NCBI GenBank assembly: GCA_947259865.1 | Contig: CAMYNZ010000008.1 | Span: 1-20,196, forward strand | Length of the DNA stretch: 20,196 nucleotides | Reading direction: 5' to 3' | Source: an uncultured Desulfobacterales bacterium | GTDB taxonomy: Bacteria > Desulfobacterota > Desulfobacteria > Desulfobacterales > G020354645 | Shown: in pieces, positions 1 through 7,566 of the stretch | Layout: each line of letters starts with the position of its first letter | Numbering within the stretch: position 1 is the first letter of the stretch | Notes under the pieces: model-generated | Databases searched by the model: none | What the model saw: the letters and a program-made list of their open reading frames with translations, nothing else | What the model was told of the DNA's origin: nothing | Position numbers and translations under genes: made by a program

Positions 1-134
1 AAAGAATTAATTTAAATACATCCAGCCAAACTCTGCGAATGCCACGGCCATGGACCCTTTGGAATTGATAATCCGTCTGGCAGCCCATATTCATCAGGCA
101 GTTGGGTATTTTTTGAGGAAAATATATCTGCGCT
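1..134. other. Left-edge sequence with no supported gene
   Basis: All three forward frames close early (stops at 8-10, 13-15 and 66-68), so at most about 21 codons of an upstream gene's tail could lie here. Nothing in those codons is recognisable. A GAGG at 115-118 lies 16 bases before the ATG at 135 and is a distant, weak ribosome-binding candidate for the next gene. A 74-codon minus-strand frame reaches in from 236 but shows no recognisable protein. Confidence 0.5.
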
Positions 135-2063
135 ATGACCCCCAAAAAAACATACGTTCTCATTTTTACAGCGCTTTTCATTGCAGCGGCAGTTCCATTC
201 ATTCCGCGTTTTATCAAGGCTGAGTCCCGCACGCATTCTATAAAACTTACGGCCCAGAAATACGGCTATTCTCCTTCACGCATCGTGGTGAATAAGGGGG
301 ATACCGTTGTGTTGAAGCCAACCTCACTGGATGTAACCCACGGGTTCCTATTGGACGGATATCCCATCGAGGCCAGATTAAAACAAAAGGGCATCACTTT
401 CTTAAAATATGACTGGCAAGATGATGCAGGCAATCTGCAAGCTGACTGGGACAGAGTCTCGGAAATTGAGTTTGTAGCCACCAAACCCGGCAAGTTCACT
501 TTTCGATGCACCCAGACCTGCGGGAATCTCCATCCCTTTATGACCGGAGAATTGATTGTAAAACCCAACACGCTTTACTATCTGTTTGTGTCATTATCCA
601 TGTGGTCGGTTTCAAGCCTGCTGCTATTATTTTGGGGCAAGCCGAATTTTCGCACTGCCGGTCCCAAACGGAGAAACCTTCTGGATATATTTCCCTGGTT
701 AAAACGGATAATAAAACTACGCAGCTTTCAATTTTTGGTTATCTTACCCAATTTTATTGTCTTTTATCTCTTCATCCTCAGCAGCCTGCAGGGAAGTCCG
801 GTGGGCAATCGCAATATCGCTATTATTTTTGTGTGGATCTTGTGGTGGTTTGTTTTGAAAGCCATTTTCGTTCCGCTGGGCGGCAGGATCTGGTGCATGA
901 TATGTCCGTTGCCTGCCCCGGCCGAATGGATCAGTCGCAGGAGTCTGATTGCCGTCAGATATATTCAAAAACCGTTCAGGAATTTACATCACCGATTCAG
1001 CGGTCTGCAAAAAGACTGGCCCTATCGGATGAATAATATCTGGCTTCAAAACGTCCTTTTTCTGGCCCTGATATCCTTTGGAATTATTTTGATTACCCGC
1101 CCGTTTGCCACGGCAGCTTTATTCCTGGCTATCCTGGGCATGACCCTTTTTCTTGGAATGATATACCGCCAACGGGTTTTTTGCCAATACCTATGTCCTG
1201 TCGGTGGTTTTTTGGGTACCTATTCCATGGCCGCCATGACCGAGGTACGGGCAATAAATCCCGATGTATGTAAAGATCACAAAGAAAAATCGTGTTATAA
1301 AGGCGGGCCGGGCGGATGGGCGTGTCCCTGGAATCAATACATGGGAAATATGAACCGGAACAATTACTGCGGTCTGTGCATGGAGTGCCTAAAAAGCTGC
1401 CCAAAGGACAATATTGGCATTTTTATTAGACCTTTTGGTGCTGATCGGCTCCTGCGGGGCTATGACGAGGTATTCAATGTAATTATTATGCTGGCCGTCG
1501 CCATCGTGTTCAGCGTTACCATGTTGGGTCCCTGGGGAATAGTCAAGAATGCCGCCAATGTGACGGAAAGCAGGCAAATCATCCCTTATTTTCTTTACCT
1601 GACCGTTATTTGGAGCCTGGCGCTGGGGGTGCTTCCCGGGTTCTTTACGCTGACCGTACGAGGTGCCAATCGTCTTTGGAAAAATCAGCTCAGCCAGCGT
1701 GATATGACCCTGAGGCTGGCCTATATTTTGATTCCACTAGGTATTTTTTCATGGATTGCATTCAGTTTGCCTTCCGTTATGGTTAATCATAATTATATCT
1801 TTTCCGTACTATCCGACCCTCTGGGGCTGGGATGGGATATTTTCGGTACGGCCGATTATCCATTTAATCCACTCTATCCTGAATGGATTCCACTCATGCA
1901 GGGCATACTTTTGCTTGCCGGACTCTATCTGGGCATCACTAGAGGCTATTTGGGACTTCAGGGTGTGACCCCTGATAACGTTTTGAAAGCAAAAGCCATG
2001 ATCCTGCCGTCACTGTTTGCGCTTCTGGTCGTGAACATCTTATTGAAGCTTTATTTGGGATAA
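135..2063 (+). CDS. Membrane polyferredoxin (NapH/NosR-like) with N-terminal CuA-type cupredoxin domain
   Basis: The 642-residue protein starts with a hydrophobic signal or anchor (residues 7-23), then a cupredoxin domain (about 34-145). This ends in C125-x3-C129-G-x2-H133-x2-M136, with His69 upstream: the full ligand pattern of a binuclear CuA site as in cytochrome oxidase subunit II and N2O reductase. About ten hydrophobic segments follow (near 148-168, 197-219, 226-248, 302-321, 325-343, 446-470, 482-505, 527-549, 584-602, 621-640). Between them lie cysteine motifs typical of NapH/NosR/CcoG membrane ferredoxins: C254-x2-C257-P, C350-x3-C354-P, and C412-x2-C415-x2-C418-x3-C422-P, plus C379, C387 and C397. 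The inferred role is electron transfer between the membrane and a periplasmic copper centre, or copper-enzyme maturation. An in-frame stop at 114-116 makes ATG 135 the earliest possible start. Partner genes are not in the window. Confidence 0.85.
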   Translation: MTPKKTYVLIFTALFIAAAVPFIPRFIKAESRTHSIKLTAQKYGYSPSRIVVNKGDTVVLKPTSLDVTHGFLLDGYPIEARLKQKGITFLKYDWQDDAGNLQADWDRVSEIEFVATKPGKFTFRCTQTCGNLHPFMTGELIVKPNTLYYLFVSLSMWSVSSLLLLFWGKPNFRTAGPKRRNLLDIFPWLKRIIKLRSFQFLVILPNFIVFYLFILSSLQGSPVGNRNIAIIFVWILWWFVLKAIFVPLGGRIWCMICPLPAPAEWISRRSLIAVRYIQKPFRNLHHRFSGLQKDWPYRMNNIWLQNVLFLALISFGIILITRPFATAALFLAILGMTLFLGMIYRQRVFCQYLCPVGGFLGTYSMAAMTEVRAINPDVCKDHKEKSCYKGGPGGWACPWNQYMGNMNRNNYCGLCMECLKSCPKDNIGIFIRPFGADRLLRGYDEVFNVIIMLAVAIVFSVTMLGPWGIVKNAANVTESRQIIPYFLYLTVIWSLALGVLPGFFTLTVRGANRLWKNQLSQRDMTLRLAYILIPLGIFSWIAFSLPSVMVNHNYIFSVLSDPLGLGWDIFGTADYPFNPLYPEWIPLMQGILLLAGLYLGITRGYLGLQGVTPDNVLKAKAMILPSLFALLVVNILLKLYLG

Positions 2064-2107
2064 CAAAGATTTTTGTGACCAGCTCAGCCTTCTTGATTCT
2101 GACCCGC

Positions 2108-2136
2108 TTGACAGCCGAATCTCATTTCTTTATAGT
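2108..2136 (+). promoter_or_regulatory. Sigma70-like promoter for the inositol-phosphate-synthase-like gene
   Basis: TTGACA at 2108-2113 is a perfect -35. It is followed after exactly 17 bases by TATAGT at 2131-2136, five of six matches to the -10 consensus. The start codon at 2191 lies about 48 bases beyond the expected transcription start, with AAGG at 2178-2181 as ribosome-binding site. This suggests the gene begins a new unit rather than being read from the membrane protein upstream. Confidence 0.65.
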
Positions 2137-2190
2137 TTCTTTTTTTAATTAATTATCCTCGATATCAATTAGTTTGTAAGGTTTTTATCA

Positions 2191-3363
2191 ATGAATATTA
2201 CCAATCGTTCAACATCCGGGCCGCTTCTCTTACTGGTCGCCGGCGCCAAGGGGGCGGTATCGTCAACGCTGGCGGTGGCCATAGCAGCCATGAAAAAACG
2301 GCCGGATACAATATTGCCCAGTTTAACCACCGGAAATATATTTTCCCGCCTCGGAGCGATCGAAGCAACTGCCATCGCGGGTTGGGACCCAAATGCCAAA
2401 CCTTTGACAGCTTGCATTAAAGCGCAGGGGGTGGTCCCCGAGCAACTTTGGAAACCCTTTCGCGACGATCTCGATCGGATACAGGTGCTCGCGCCGCCCC
2501 CATCTTCTCAAGATCTTAAGCACCAGGTTGAACGTTTGAGGCAGGACATTCAGGTGTTCACGAAAATGCAACCGGATGCGCAACCAGTCTTTATTAACCT
2601 GCTGCCCGCCGGTTTGCAAAAGGACTTAATGCAGTACCAAGAATTACCAGACCTATTTGAACAAGCTACCTTTAAAGATTTTCCGGATCTTGCCTATACT
2701 CTGGCAGCCATACTTTCAGAAATACCGGTGGTTAACTTTACCCCCAATATAGTTGAGATCCCGGCTATCATCAAGGAAGCCCAAAAACGCAATCTGCCGA
2801 TGGCCGGACGCGATGGTAAAACCGGGCAGACCTATTTTAAAGTAGTTCTGGCTTCTGCGCTTAGAGCGCGCAATTTGTTGGTGGAGGGATGGTACAGTCT
2901 CAACATCCTTGGTAATGCTGACGGGATGAATTTAATGAATCCTGAAAATGCCAAAGAAAAGCTTGCCAATAAAACCAGGTTGCTGGATGAAGTCCTGGGC
3001 TACGCGGTCGGTCAAAAATATGATGCGCCCACACATAAAGTTCATATTGATTATTATCCGCCCCGGGGAGATGCAAAGGAGGCCTGGGATGTAATTGATT
3101 TCAGCGGGATGTTCGGGCTTCCCATGAGTTTGAGAATAAATCTGCAGGGCCGGGACTCGATCCTGGCGGCACCGCTGGTGCTGGACCTCGGACGGTGGGT
3201 GGCGGCTTTGAAGTTGGCCGGAAGAAGTGGACTTGTTCCCGAGTTAGGGTTTTATTTCAAAAAACCGGTGGGCAACAGTCCACCATTGACCTTCCAGGAT
3301 CAAATACAAAGTATGAAAAAACTGGAACAACTCTGTAAAGACGACAGCTCTACCCGGCCGTGA
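2191..3363 (+). CDS. Inositol-3-phosphate (myo-inositol-1-phosphate) synthase family protein
   Basis: At 390 residues this has the length of a short prokaryotic inositol-phosphate synthase. Family landmarks are in order: a Gly-rich nucleotide-binding turn near 16-26 (AGAKGAVSST), VNFTPN at 181-186, GRDGKTGQT at 206-214, NILGNADG at 238-245, DYYPPRGDAKEAWD at 287-300, and RDSILAAPLVLDL at 321-333. The family isomerises glucose 6-phosphate to 1L-myo-inositol 1-phosphate with bound NAD in the cytoplasm. This member's exact substrate is inferred. The N-terminal turn reads GAKGAV where I recall GLGGAV in many homologues, so nucleotide binding may differ. The ATG at 2191 follows AAGG by 9 bases. 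A TIM-barrel isomerase starts 48 bases after its stop, suggesting a two-gene operon making or converting a cyclitol or sugar phosphate. Confidence 0.8.
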   Translation: MNITNRSTSGPLLLLVAGAKGAVSSTLAVAIAAMKKRPDTILPSLTTGNIFSRLGAIEATAIAGWDPNAKPLTACIKAQGVVPEQLWKPFRDDLDRIQVLAPPPSSQDLKHQVERLRQDIQVFTKMQPDAQPVFINLLPAGLQKDLMQYQELPDLFEQATFKDFPDLAYTLAAILSEIPVVNFTPNIVEIPAIIKEAQKRNLPMAGRDGKTGQTYFKVVLASALRARNLLVEGWYSLNILGNADGMNLMNPENAKEKLANKTRLLDEVLGYAVGQKYDAPTHKVHIDYYPPRGDAKEAWDVIDFSGMFGLPMSLRINLQGRDSILAAPLVLDLGRWVAALKLAGRSGLVPELGFYFKKPVGNSPPLTFQDQIQSMKKLEQLCKDDSSTRP

Positions 3364-3411
3364 ACTTCCCGTTGCAGAAAACAAAGACTTGAAGCGATAA
3401 AGGATCAAACG

Positions 3412-4260
3412 GTGGTCTTCGGATACAGCACCAACGCTTTTGTGAAGTTTTCACTTTTTGAAGCTATAGAAAAAATCGCCCGGCTGGGATTCAGAGGGGT
3501 CGAGATCATGGGTGACAGACCCCACCTGTACCCTCCGGATTTTGATATGAATGCCCTGGCCCGCCTGAAAGAAGTCATCGAACAAAACCAGCTCAAGATT
3601 ACCAACATTAACAGCTTCACGCTTTTTGCTGTGGGGGATACTTACCTGCCCTCGTGGATCGAATCCGATGAAACGCGTCGGAATATACGCATTCGCCATA
3701 CCCTTGACAGCCTCAAGGTGGCAAACTATCTGGGTTGCAAAAATATATCGATTCCGCCGGGCGGCCCCCTGAATAATATGTCAGGGGATGAAGCATTTGC
3801 TTTGTTTCACGAAGGTCTCAGCCAGGTTACCCCCCTGGCGGAAGCGCTTGGAATAAAAATCCTGGTGGAACCTGAGCCAGATCTTTTGATGGAAAATACG
3901 CGTGAATTTAAAACCTTTATTAAAGATGTCAAATCGGCGGTAATCGGTCTCAACTTTGATATCGGGCATTTTTTTTGTGCGGGGGAAAATCCGGCCGTTG
4001 CTTTTGAAGAGCTTTTCGAATGGATCGGTCATGTACACATCGAAGATATTGCACCCAATCGAACACATAACCACCTGATTGCCGGTCAAGGCGCTATCCG
4101 ATTCAAAGAAATATTTGAGACCATGGTGCGCTTGGGTTACAGTGGTGATATCAGTTTAGAACTTTACCCATACGCGGACAGGCCTGAGAAAGCCGGCCGG
4201 GAGAGCCTGGAATACTTAAAACCTGTTTTCCATGAAGCCGGCCTGAGAATTGATATTTAA
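3412..4260 (+). CDS. Sugar phosphate isomerase/epimerase (xylose-isomerase-like TIM barrel)
   Basis: The 282-residue protein has the AP-endonuclease-2/xylose-isomerase-like TIM-barrel signature. Four metal ligands fall at the ends of successive strands: E153 (ILVEPEP), D183 (NFDIGH), H209 (HVHIED) and E250 (SLELYP). The family includes hydroxypyruvate isomerases, inosose dehydratases and tagatose epimerases, and sequence alone does not pick the substrate. The start is GTG at 3412, preceded by AAAGGA at 3399-3404 with 7 bases of spacing. No ATG occurs earlier in frame. It follows the inositol-phosphate-synthase-like gene by 48 bases with no promoter or terminator evident between them, so co-transcription is likely. 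An inositol-derived or inosose substrate is a reasonable inference from context. Confidence 0.8.
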   Translation: MVFGYSTNAFVKFSLFEAIEKIARLGFRGVEIMGDRPHLYPPDFDMNALARLKEVIEQNQLKITNINSFTLFAVGDTYLPSWIESDETRRNIRIRHTLDSLKVANYLGCKNISIPPGGPLNNMSGDEAFALFHEGLSQVTPLAEALGIKILVEPEPDLLMENTREFKTFIKDVKSAVIGLNFDIGHFFCAGENPAVAFEELFEWIGHVHIEDIAPNRTHNHLIAGQGAIRFKEIFETMVRLGYSGDISLELYPYADRPEKAGRESLEYLKPVFHEAGLRIDI

Positions 4261-4283
4261 CGGATATGCTCGTTTCGCGTCCG

Positions 4284-4310
4284 CTAAAAATGGGGGAACG
4301 TAATTTTTAG
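4284..4310 (+). other. A/T-rich hairpin upstream of the cyclic-nucleotide-binding gene
   Basis: CTAAAAAT at 4284-4291 pairs perfectly with ATTTTTAG at 4303-4310 across an 11-base loop. It lies in the leader between the TIM-barrel gene and the ribosome-binding site at 4325-4331. The stem is A/T-rich and weak, with no T-run after it, so it could be a poor terminator, an operator or chance. Confidence 0.25.
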
Positions 4311-4336
4311 GTTACAAAAGCAACGGAGGGGAAAAC

Positions 4337-4870
4337 ATGTTGGATAAAAATTTACTTTCCAAATTTAGGTTTTTTTCCGATATTGCCGAGGACAGACTGC
4401 TGGCCATCGCTCAACAGGGTGAACGACTTGATTTTAAAGCCGGAGATATTATATTTCAGATCGGGGACTCTTCCGGAAATTTTTACGGCCTGGTAAAGGG
4501 AGAAGTTGAATTAAGTCTTGTATATGAAGACAGGGTGCTGAAGGCGGATATCAAGTACGAGGAACAAAATCAATCTCGCTTTGAGGTTTTGGAAAAGCCG
4601 ATCAAAGTAGCCGTTGTGGAGCCGGGTAAGATATTTGGATGGTCGGCCCTGGTGAGCAAGCGGGAGCGGACCTTAACCGCTAAATGTCTGGAATCCAGCC
4701 AGGTTATAGCGCTGCCGGGTGACGCCCTTAAAGCCCTGTTCGAAAAAGATCCGGCGCTCGGCTATATTCTTATGACACGGTTGAGCGACATCATTTCCGG
4801 GCGTCTGCAAGACCGCACGGATAAGCTAATCGAGGCCTGGGTAGAGGCCTTTGATATGGATTCACTATAG
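4337..4870 (+). CDS. Stand-alone cyclic-nucleotide-binding-domain (Crp-fold) protein
   Basis: The 177 residues form a single cNMP-binding beta-roll (about 5-140): the hallmark 'FKAGDIIFQIGD' stretch at 33-44, a long loop, then 'GKIFGWSALVSKRERT' where the phosphate-binding cassette would be. A short helical tail follows. There is no helix-turn-helix, so it is not a Crp-type DNA-binding regulator. The cassette Glu that normally contacts the ribose is replaced (G101-W102-S103-A104-L105), so cAMP or cGMP binding cannot be assumed. The domain may bind another ligand or act as a partner module. The start is strong: GGAGGGG at 4325-4331, five bases before ATG. The oxidoreductase gene follows after 35 bases and is probably in the same transcript. 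The exact role is unknown. Confidence 0.75.
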   Translation: MLDKNLLSKFRFFSDIAEDRLLAIAQQGERLDFKAGDIIFQIGDSSGNFYGLVKGEVELSLVYEDRVLKADIKYEEQNQSRFEVLEKPIKVAVVEPGKIFGWSALVSKRERTLTAKCLESSQVIALPGDALKALFEKDPALGYILMTRLSDIISGRLQDRTDKLIEAWVEAFDMDSL

Positions 4871-4905
4871 GCGTCTATCGGCGCCAATCCGATATTGTTG
4901 TGTAA

Positions 4906-5934
4906 ATGAAAGCCCTTTATTTTGAAAAACACGGAGATCCAGCCGTCATCCAATACGGCACTGTTCCGGATCCAACACCGGCTCCCGGTGAAGTGGTCGT
5001 CCGTGTCCGCGCTTGTGGAATAAACCATCTGGATATATGGGTTCGGCGCGGGTGGCCCGGTCTCAAATTGGATATGCCCCACTGGTGCGGAGCCGATGTT
5101 GCCGGAGAAATTGCAGCGCTGGGAAAAGAAGTTTCCGGTTGGAAACTTGGCCAACGCGTGGTCGTGGATCCGGGTGTCAGCTTATTTGAAGATGAATTTA
5201 CACGCCGGGGAGAAGATTCTCTTAGCCCGGGTTATCATGTCCTGGGGGAGCACCGCCGAGGAGGTGCTGCCGATTACCTCGCAATCTCCGCTGCAAACTT
5301 AGCCCTGATGCCTGACGATCTCGACTATCCAGAGGCTGCAGCACCGTTGCTGGTCACCCTGACTGCCTGGCGCATGCTTATCCATCGGGCAGGGCTTTTA
5401 CCGGGAGAATCTGTTTTGGTAGTCGGGGCGGGTGGCGGCGTAAACACCATGGCCATACAAATCGCTAAATTGGCCGGTGCGAAAGTATATGTGGTGGCCG
5501 GAAATGAGGGAAAAGCGGAAAAGGCCAGACAGCTGGGTGCAGACACGGTGTTGAACCGATCAAAGGTAAATTGGGGCAGTGAAATTTACAAAATTACGGA
5601 AAAACGCGGTGTAGATGTTGTCGTTGACAATGTTGGAAAAGCAACCATAAATACCAGCATGATGGCGGTTCGTCGTGGCGGCAGAATCGTGATCGTCGGC
5701 AATACCAGCGGACCGCAGGCAGAAATTGATATTCGTTACATTTTCGGCAAGCAAATCAGTTTGATTGGCAGTACCATGGGTGGCCATCAGGATTTCCGTG
5801 ATGTAAACCGATTATTGTGGTCCGGTAAGCTAAAACCGATTATAGATCGCGTGATGCCCTTGAGTGACGGTAAAAAAGCATATGAAATGATGGAAAACGG
5901 TGTACAATTCGGGAAGATAGTTTTAGAACCGTGA
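4906..5934 (+). CDS. MDR-superfamily (zinc-type alcohol dehydrogenase-like) oxidoreductase lacking zinc ligands
   Basis: The 342-residue medium-chain dehydrogenase/reductase has a GroES-like N-terminal half and a Rossmann half with the nucleotide-binding motif GAGGGV at 174-179. The catalytic-zinc Cys is replaced: the segment reads C37-G-I-N40-H-L-D43, with Asn40 where zinc enzymes have Cys. The structural-zinc lobe is still recognisable by its flanks (VVVDPG and HVLGEH), but its four usual Cys positions are Leu93, Asp96, Thr99 and Ser107. It should therefore work without zinc, like a quinone oxidoreductase or enoyl reductase using NAD(P)H; the substrate is unknown. An in-frame TAA at 4903-4905 immediately before ATG 4906 fixes the earliest start. 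No good Shine-Dalgarno is visible, so translation may depend on coupling to the gene 35 bases upstream. It converges with the acyl-CoA dehydrogenase gene. Confidence 0.85.
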   Translation: MKALYFEKHGDPAVIQYGTVPDPTPAPGEVVVRVRACGINHLDIWVRRGWPGLKLDMPHWCGADVAGEIAALGKEVSGWKLGQRVVVDPGVSLFEDEFTRRGEDSLSPGYHVLGEHRRGGAADYLAISAANLALMPDDLDYPEAAAPLLVTLTAWRMLIHRAGLLPGESVLVVGAGGGVNTMAIQIAKLAGAKVYVVAGNEGKAEKARQLGADTVLNRSKVNWGSEIYKITEKRGVDVVVDNVGKATINTSMMAVRRGGRIVIVGNTSGPQAEIDIRYIFGKQISLIGSTMGGHQDFRDVNRLLWSGKLKPIIDRVMPLSDGKKAYEMMENGVQFGKIVLEP

Positions 5935-5939
5935 CGTAC

Positions 5940-6006
5940 TCTCACGCAAAGACGCATAATATTAAAAGCTTTTTTTACTTTGCGCACTTTGCGTCTTGGC
6001 GTGAGA
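5940..6006. repeat. Extragenic palindromic repeat between convergent genes
   Basis: TCTCACGCAAAGACGC at 5940-5955 is mirrored by GCGTCTTGGCGTGAGA at 5991-6006, complementary apart from one position. A second imperfect copy of the motif (ACTTTGCGC) and an AAAAGCTTTT core at 5964-5973 lie inside. I recognise the 'cacgcaaagacgc' style as a dispersed palindromic repeat in several environmental phyla. It begins 6 bases after the oxidoreductase stop and overlaps the 3' end of the acyl-CoA dehydrogenase gene. It could act as a bidirectional transcription terminator for the convergent pair. Confidence 0.7.
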
Positions 6007-7152
6007 CTTATTATAGTTCTTCACAAGTTCTCTGAAGATAACCAACTTCTGTACATCCTGGGTGCCCTCGCCCAAAGAAGACCCCCAGGCGTCCATGGGA
6101 TATTTGTGAATCGGATGCTCGTAAACCACAGAGGCTGCCCCGAAAATATCCGCAGCCCAGGGGGCTACCTCTCGGGCAATCTGCACGGTCAGATACTTTG
6201 CCAAAGAAGACTCCTGTCGAAAACTGGAATTCTCATCCATGGCAGCACAGGCTTTCCACAGCATCAGTCTGGCCGCTTCGATACGCGCAAAAAAATCTGC
6301 AAACTCAAAAGCCTTGGCCTGGAAGTCAATGATTCTTTGACCAAAAATATCCCGCTTTCGGGCCCTATCAAGCGCCAATTCAAAGGCACCAACAGCTGTT
6401 CCCAGGGTAAGGGCGCTGATGGGTACCCTGCTGTAAGTAAAAATTTTCAGTACCTGTTGAAGACCCTGCCGCTGCGCCCCTATAAGGTGGTCGTCCGGCA
6501 CAAACACATCTTTGAATTGTATGCGGGTGAGATCTGACGGTATCCATACCTTTTTGTTGAGTTTGGTTCGCTTAATTCCCTGGGATTTAAGATCAACAAG
6601 GTACATGGACATCCGATTATTCCTTGAAGCCTGGGGATCGGAGACCGCTGTGACCACTGCCAGATCGGCAATAAGACCATTGGTGACATAAGCCTTGGCC
6701 CCGCTCAATCGCCAACCGCCCTCGACTTTATCAGCCCGCATAGAAATCCCGGCCACATCACTGCCGGCTTTGTTTTCGCTGTTGCCGACACACATCAATG
6801 TTTCTCCGTTGACGGCGGCTTCACCGTATTTTTTCTGGAGGTCTTCAGATCCGAACAAAAAGAGTCCGGTTAGACCCAAATTGATATGCGCCAGCACGGC
6901 AACCGCCACCCCCGGTGAAAGTTTGGCCAATTCTTCCTGTATCAAAGATTCCCTCAGGGCAGAGTTTTTTACCAGGCGGTGGCCTTCCATCCTGAAACCG
7001 TACCAGCCTGCTTTTCCCATTTTGTTGTAAAATCCGAGCGAAACCTCACCCTTTTTGTACCAGGTTGAAAGATTTGGTTTTAGATGGGTGGTGAGGAAGA
7101 TTTTGAACCCATCCAGTTCTTGCGCCAATACCGCTGGTACTGAAAAACCCAT
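5962..7152 (-). CDS. Acyl-CoA dehydrogenase
   Basis: The 396-residue protein has the three-part acyl-CoA dehydrogenase architecture: N-terminal helices, a middle beta-domain (about 118-225, with MCVGNSENKAGSD at 120-132 and WRLSGAKAYVTNG at 147-159), and a C-terminal helical domain with REVAPWAADIFGA at 327-339. The catalytic base is retained as Glu362 in G-E-G-T. It should oxidise an acyl-CoA thioester at C2-C3 using FAD and pass electrons to ETF; acyl specificity is not readable. The ATG at 7152 is preferred over an upstream one at 7248 because AAGGA (complement of 7159-7163) sits six bases before it and the family fold starts there. Residues 383-396 (SHAKTQSAQSKKSF) are encoded by the palindromic repeat at 5940-6006, an acquired tail. 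It is divergent from the pyruvate dehydrogenase operon. Confidence 0.9.
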   Translation of the reverse strand: MGFSVPAVLAQELDGFKIFLTTHLKPNLSTWYKKGEVSLGFYNKMGKAGWYGFRMEGHRLVKNSALRESLIQEELAKLSPGVAVAVLAHINLGLTGLFLFGSEDLQKKYGEAAVNGETLMCVGNSENKAGSDVAGISMRADKVEGGWRLSGAKAYVTNGLIADLAVVTAVSDPQASRNNRMSMYLVDLKSQGIKRTKLNKKVWIPSDLTRIQFKDVFVPDDHLIGAQRQGLQQVLKIFTYSRVPISALTLGTAVGAFELALDRARKRDIFGQRIIDFQAKAFEFADFFARIEAARLMLWKACAAMDENSSFRQESSLAKYLTVQIAREVAPWAADIFGAASVVYEHPIHKYPMDAWGSSLGEGTQDVQKLVIFRELVKNYNKSHAKTQSAQSKKSF

Positions 7153-7443
7153 TTTTATTCCTTTTGGTTTTGCACCTCGCAAAACTTTTAGCTGAACAAG
7201 ATATTTACCGTGTAATGCAGTCCGAAAGCTCTCGACTAAAGGAAACAATATACCGTTACCTGAAAATCTTTACCGTCACTCATCAGCTTCGTGATTTGTT
7301 TCCGAGACCCGTTTTTCGTATGTTTCCCATCACACATCTTTGGGAAGTATTAATCTTGAGGCCTACAACTGAATTTAATCAATATCTCTAGGTCAATAAA
7401 ATGATCCACGCCATTTGCTTTTACTAAAAATAAAATATATTCA

Positions 7444-7456
7444 TTTACTCAGTAAA
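7444..7456. promoter_or_regulatory. Palindromic operator candidate TTTACTCAGTAAA
   Basis: The 13-base site is a perfect dyad around its central C (TTTACT-C-AGTAAA). Another TTTACT half-site begins 24 bases upstream at 7420. Dyads of this size suit a TetR- or GntR-type repressor. Its place between an acyl-CoA dehydrogenase and a pyruvate dehydrogenase operon would fit control of acyl-CoA or acetyl-CoA metabolism. No cognate regulator is present in the window. Confidence 0.4.
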
Positions 7457-7536
7457 AAACAAGAGACACTGTTAAGTTATCAAAAATATTCAGGAAAATT
7501 ATCTATAGGGTTTGCTGCCGGGCCTATATAGTACCC

Positions 7537-7566
7537 TTGACTCTAGCAAAAACGGTTACATATTAT
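7537..7566 (+). promoter_or_regulatory. Sigma70-like promoter for the pyruvate dehydrogenase operon
   Basis: TTGACT at 7537-7542 matches the -35 consensus at five of six positions. It is followed after 18 bases by TATTAT at 7561-7566, five of six at -10. This would leave a leader of about 130 bases before pdhA. The -10 box overlaps the left arm of an inverted repeat: GGTTACA-TATTA at 7554-7565, matched by TAATACTGTAACC at 7632-7644 with a single extra base. Confidence 0.5.

Noticed and set aside
12..236. 74-codon minus-strand frame at the left edge
   Set aside because: It overlaps the start of the well-supported membrane protein gene antisense, has no recognisable protein features and no Shine-Dalgarno.
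506..1036. 176-codon plus-strand frame inside the polyferredoxin gene
   Set aside because: It lies in another frame of a gene with complete metal-ligand motifs; its translation has no domain-like pattern.
7164..7391. 75-codon plus-strand frame upstream of the pyruvate dehydrogenase operon
   Set aside because: It overlaps the acyl-CoA dehydrogenase leader antisense, has no ribosome-binding site and no family resemblance.
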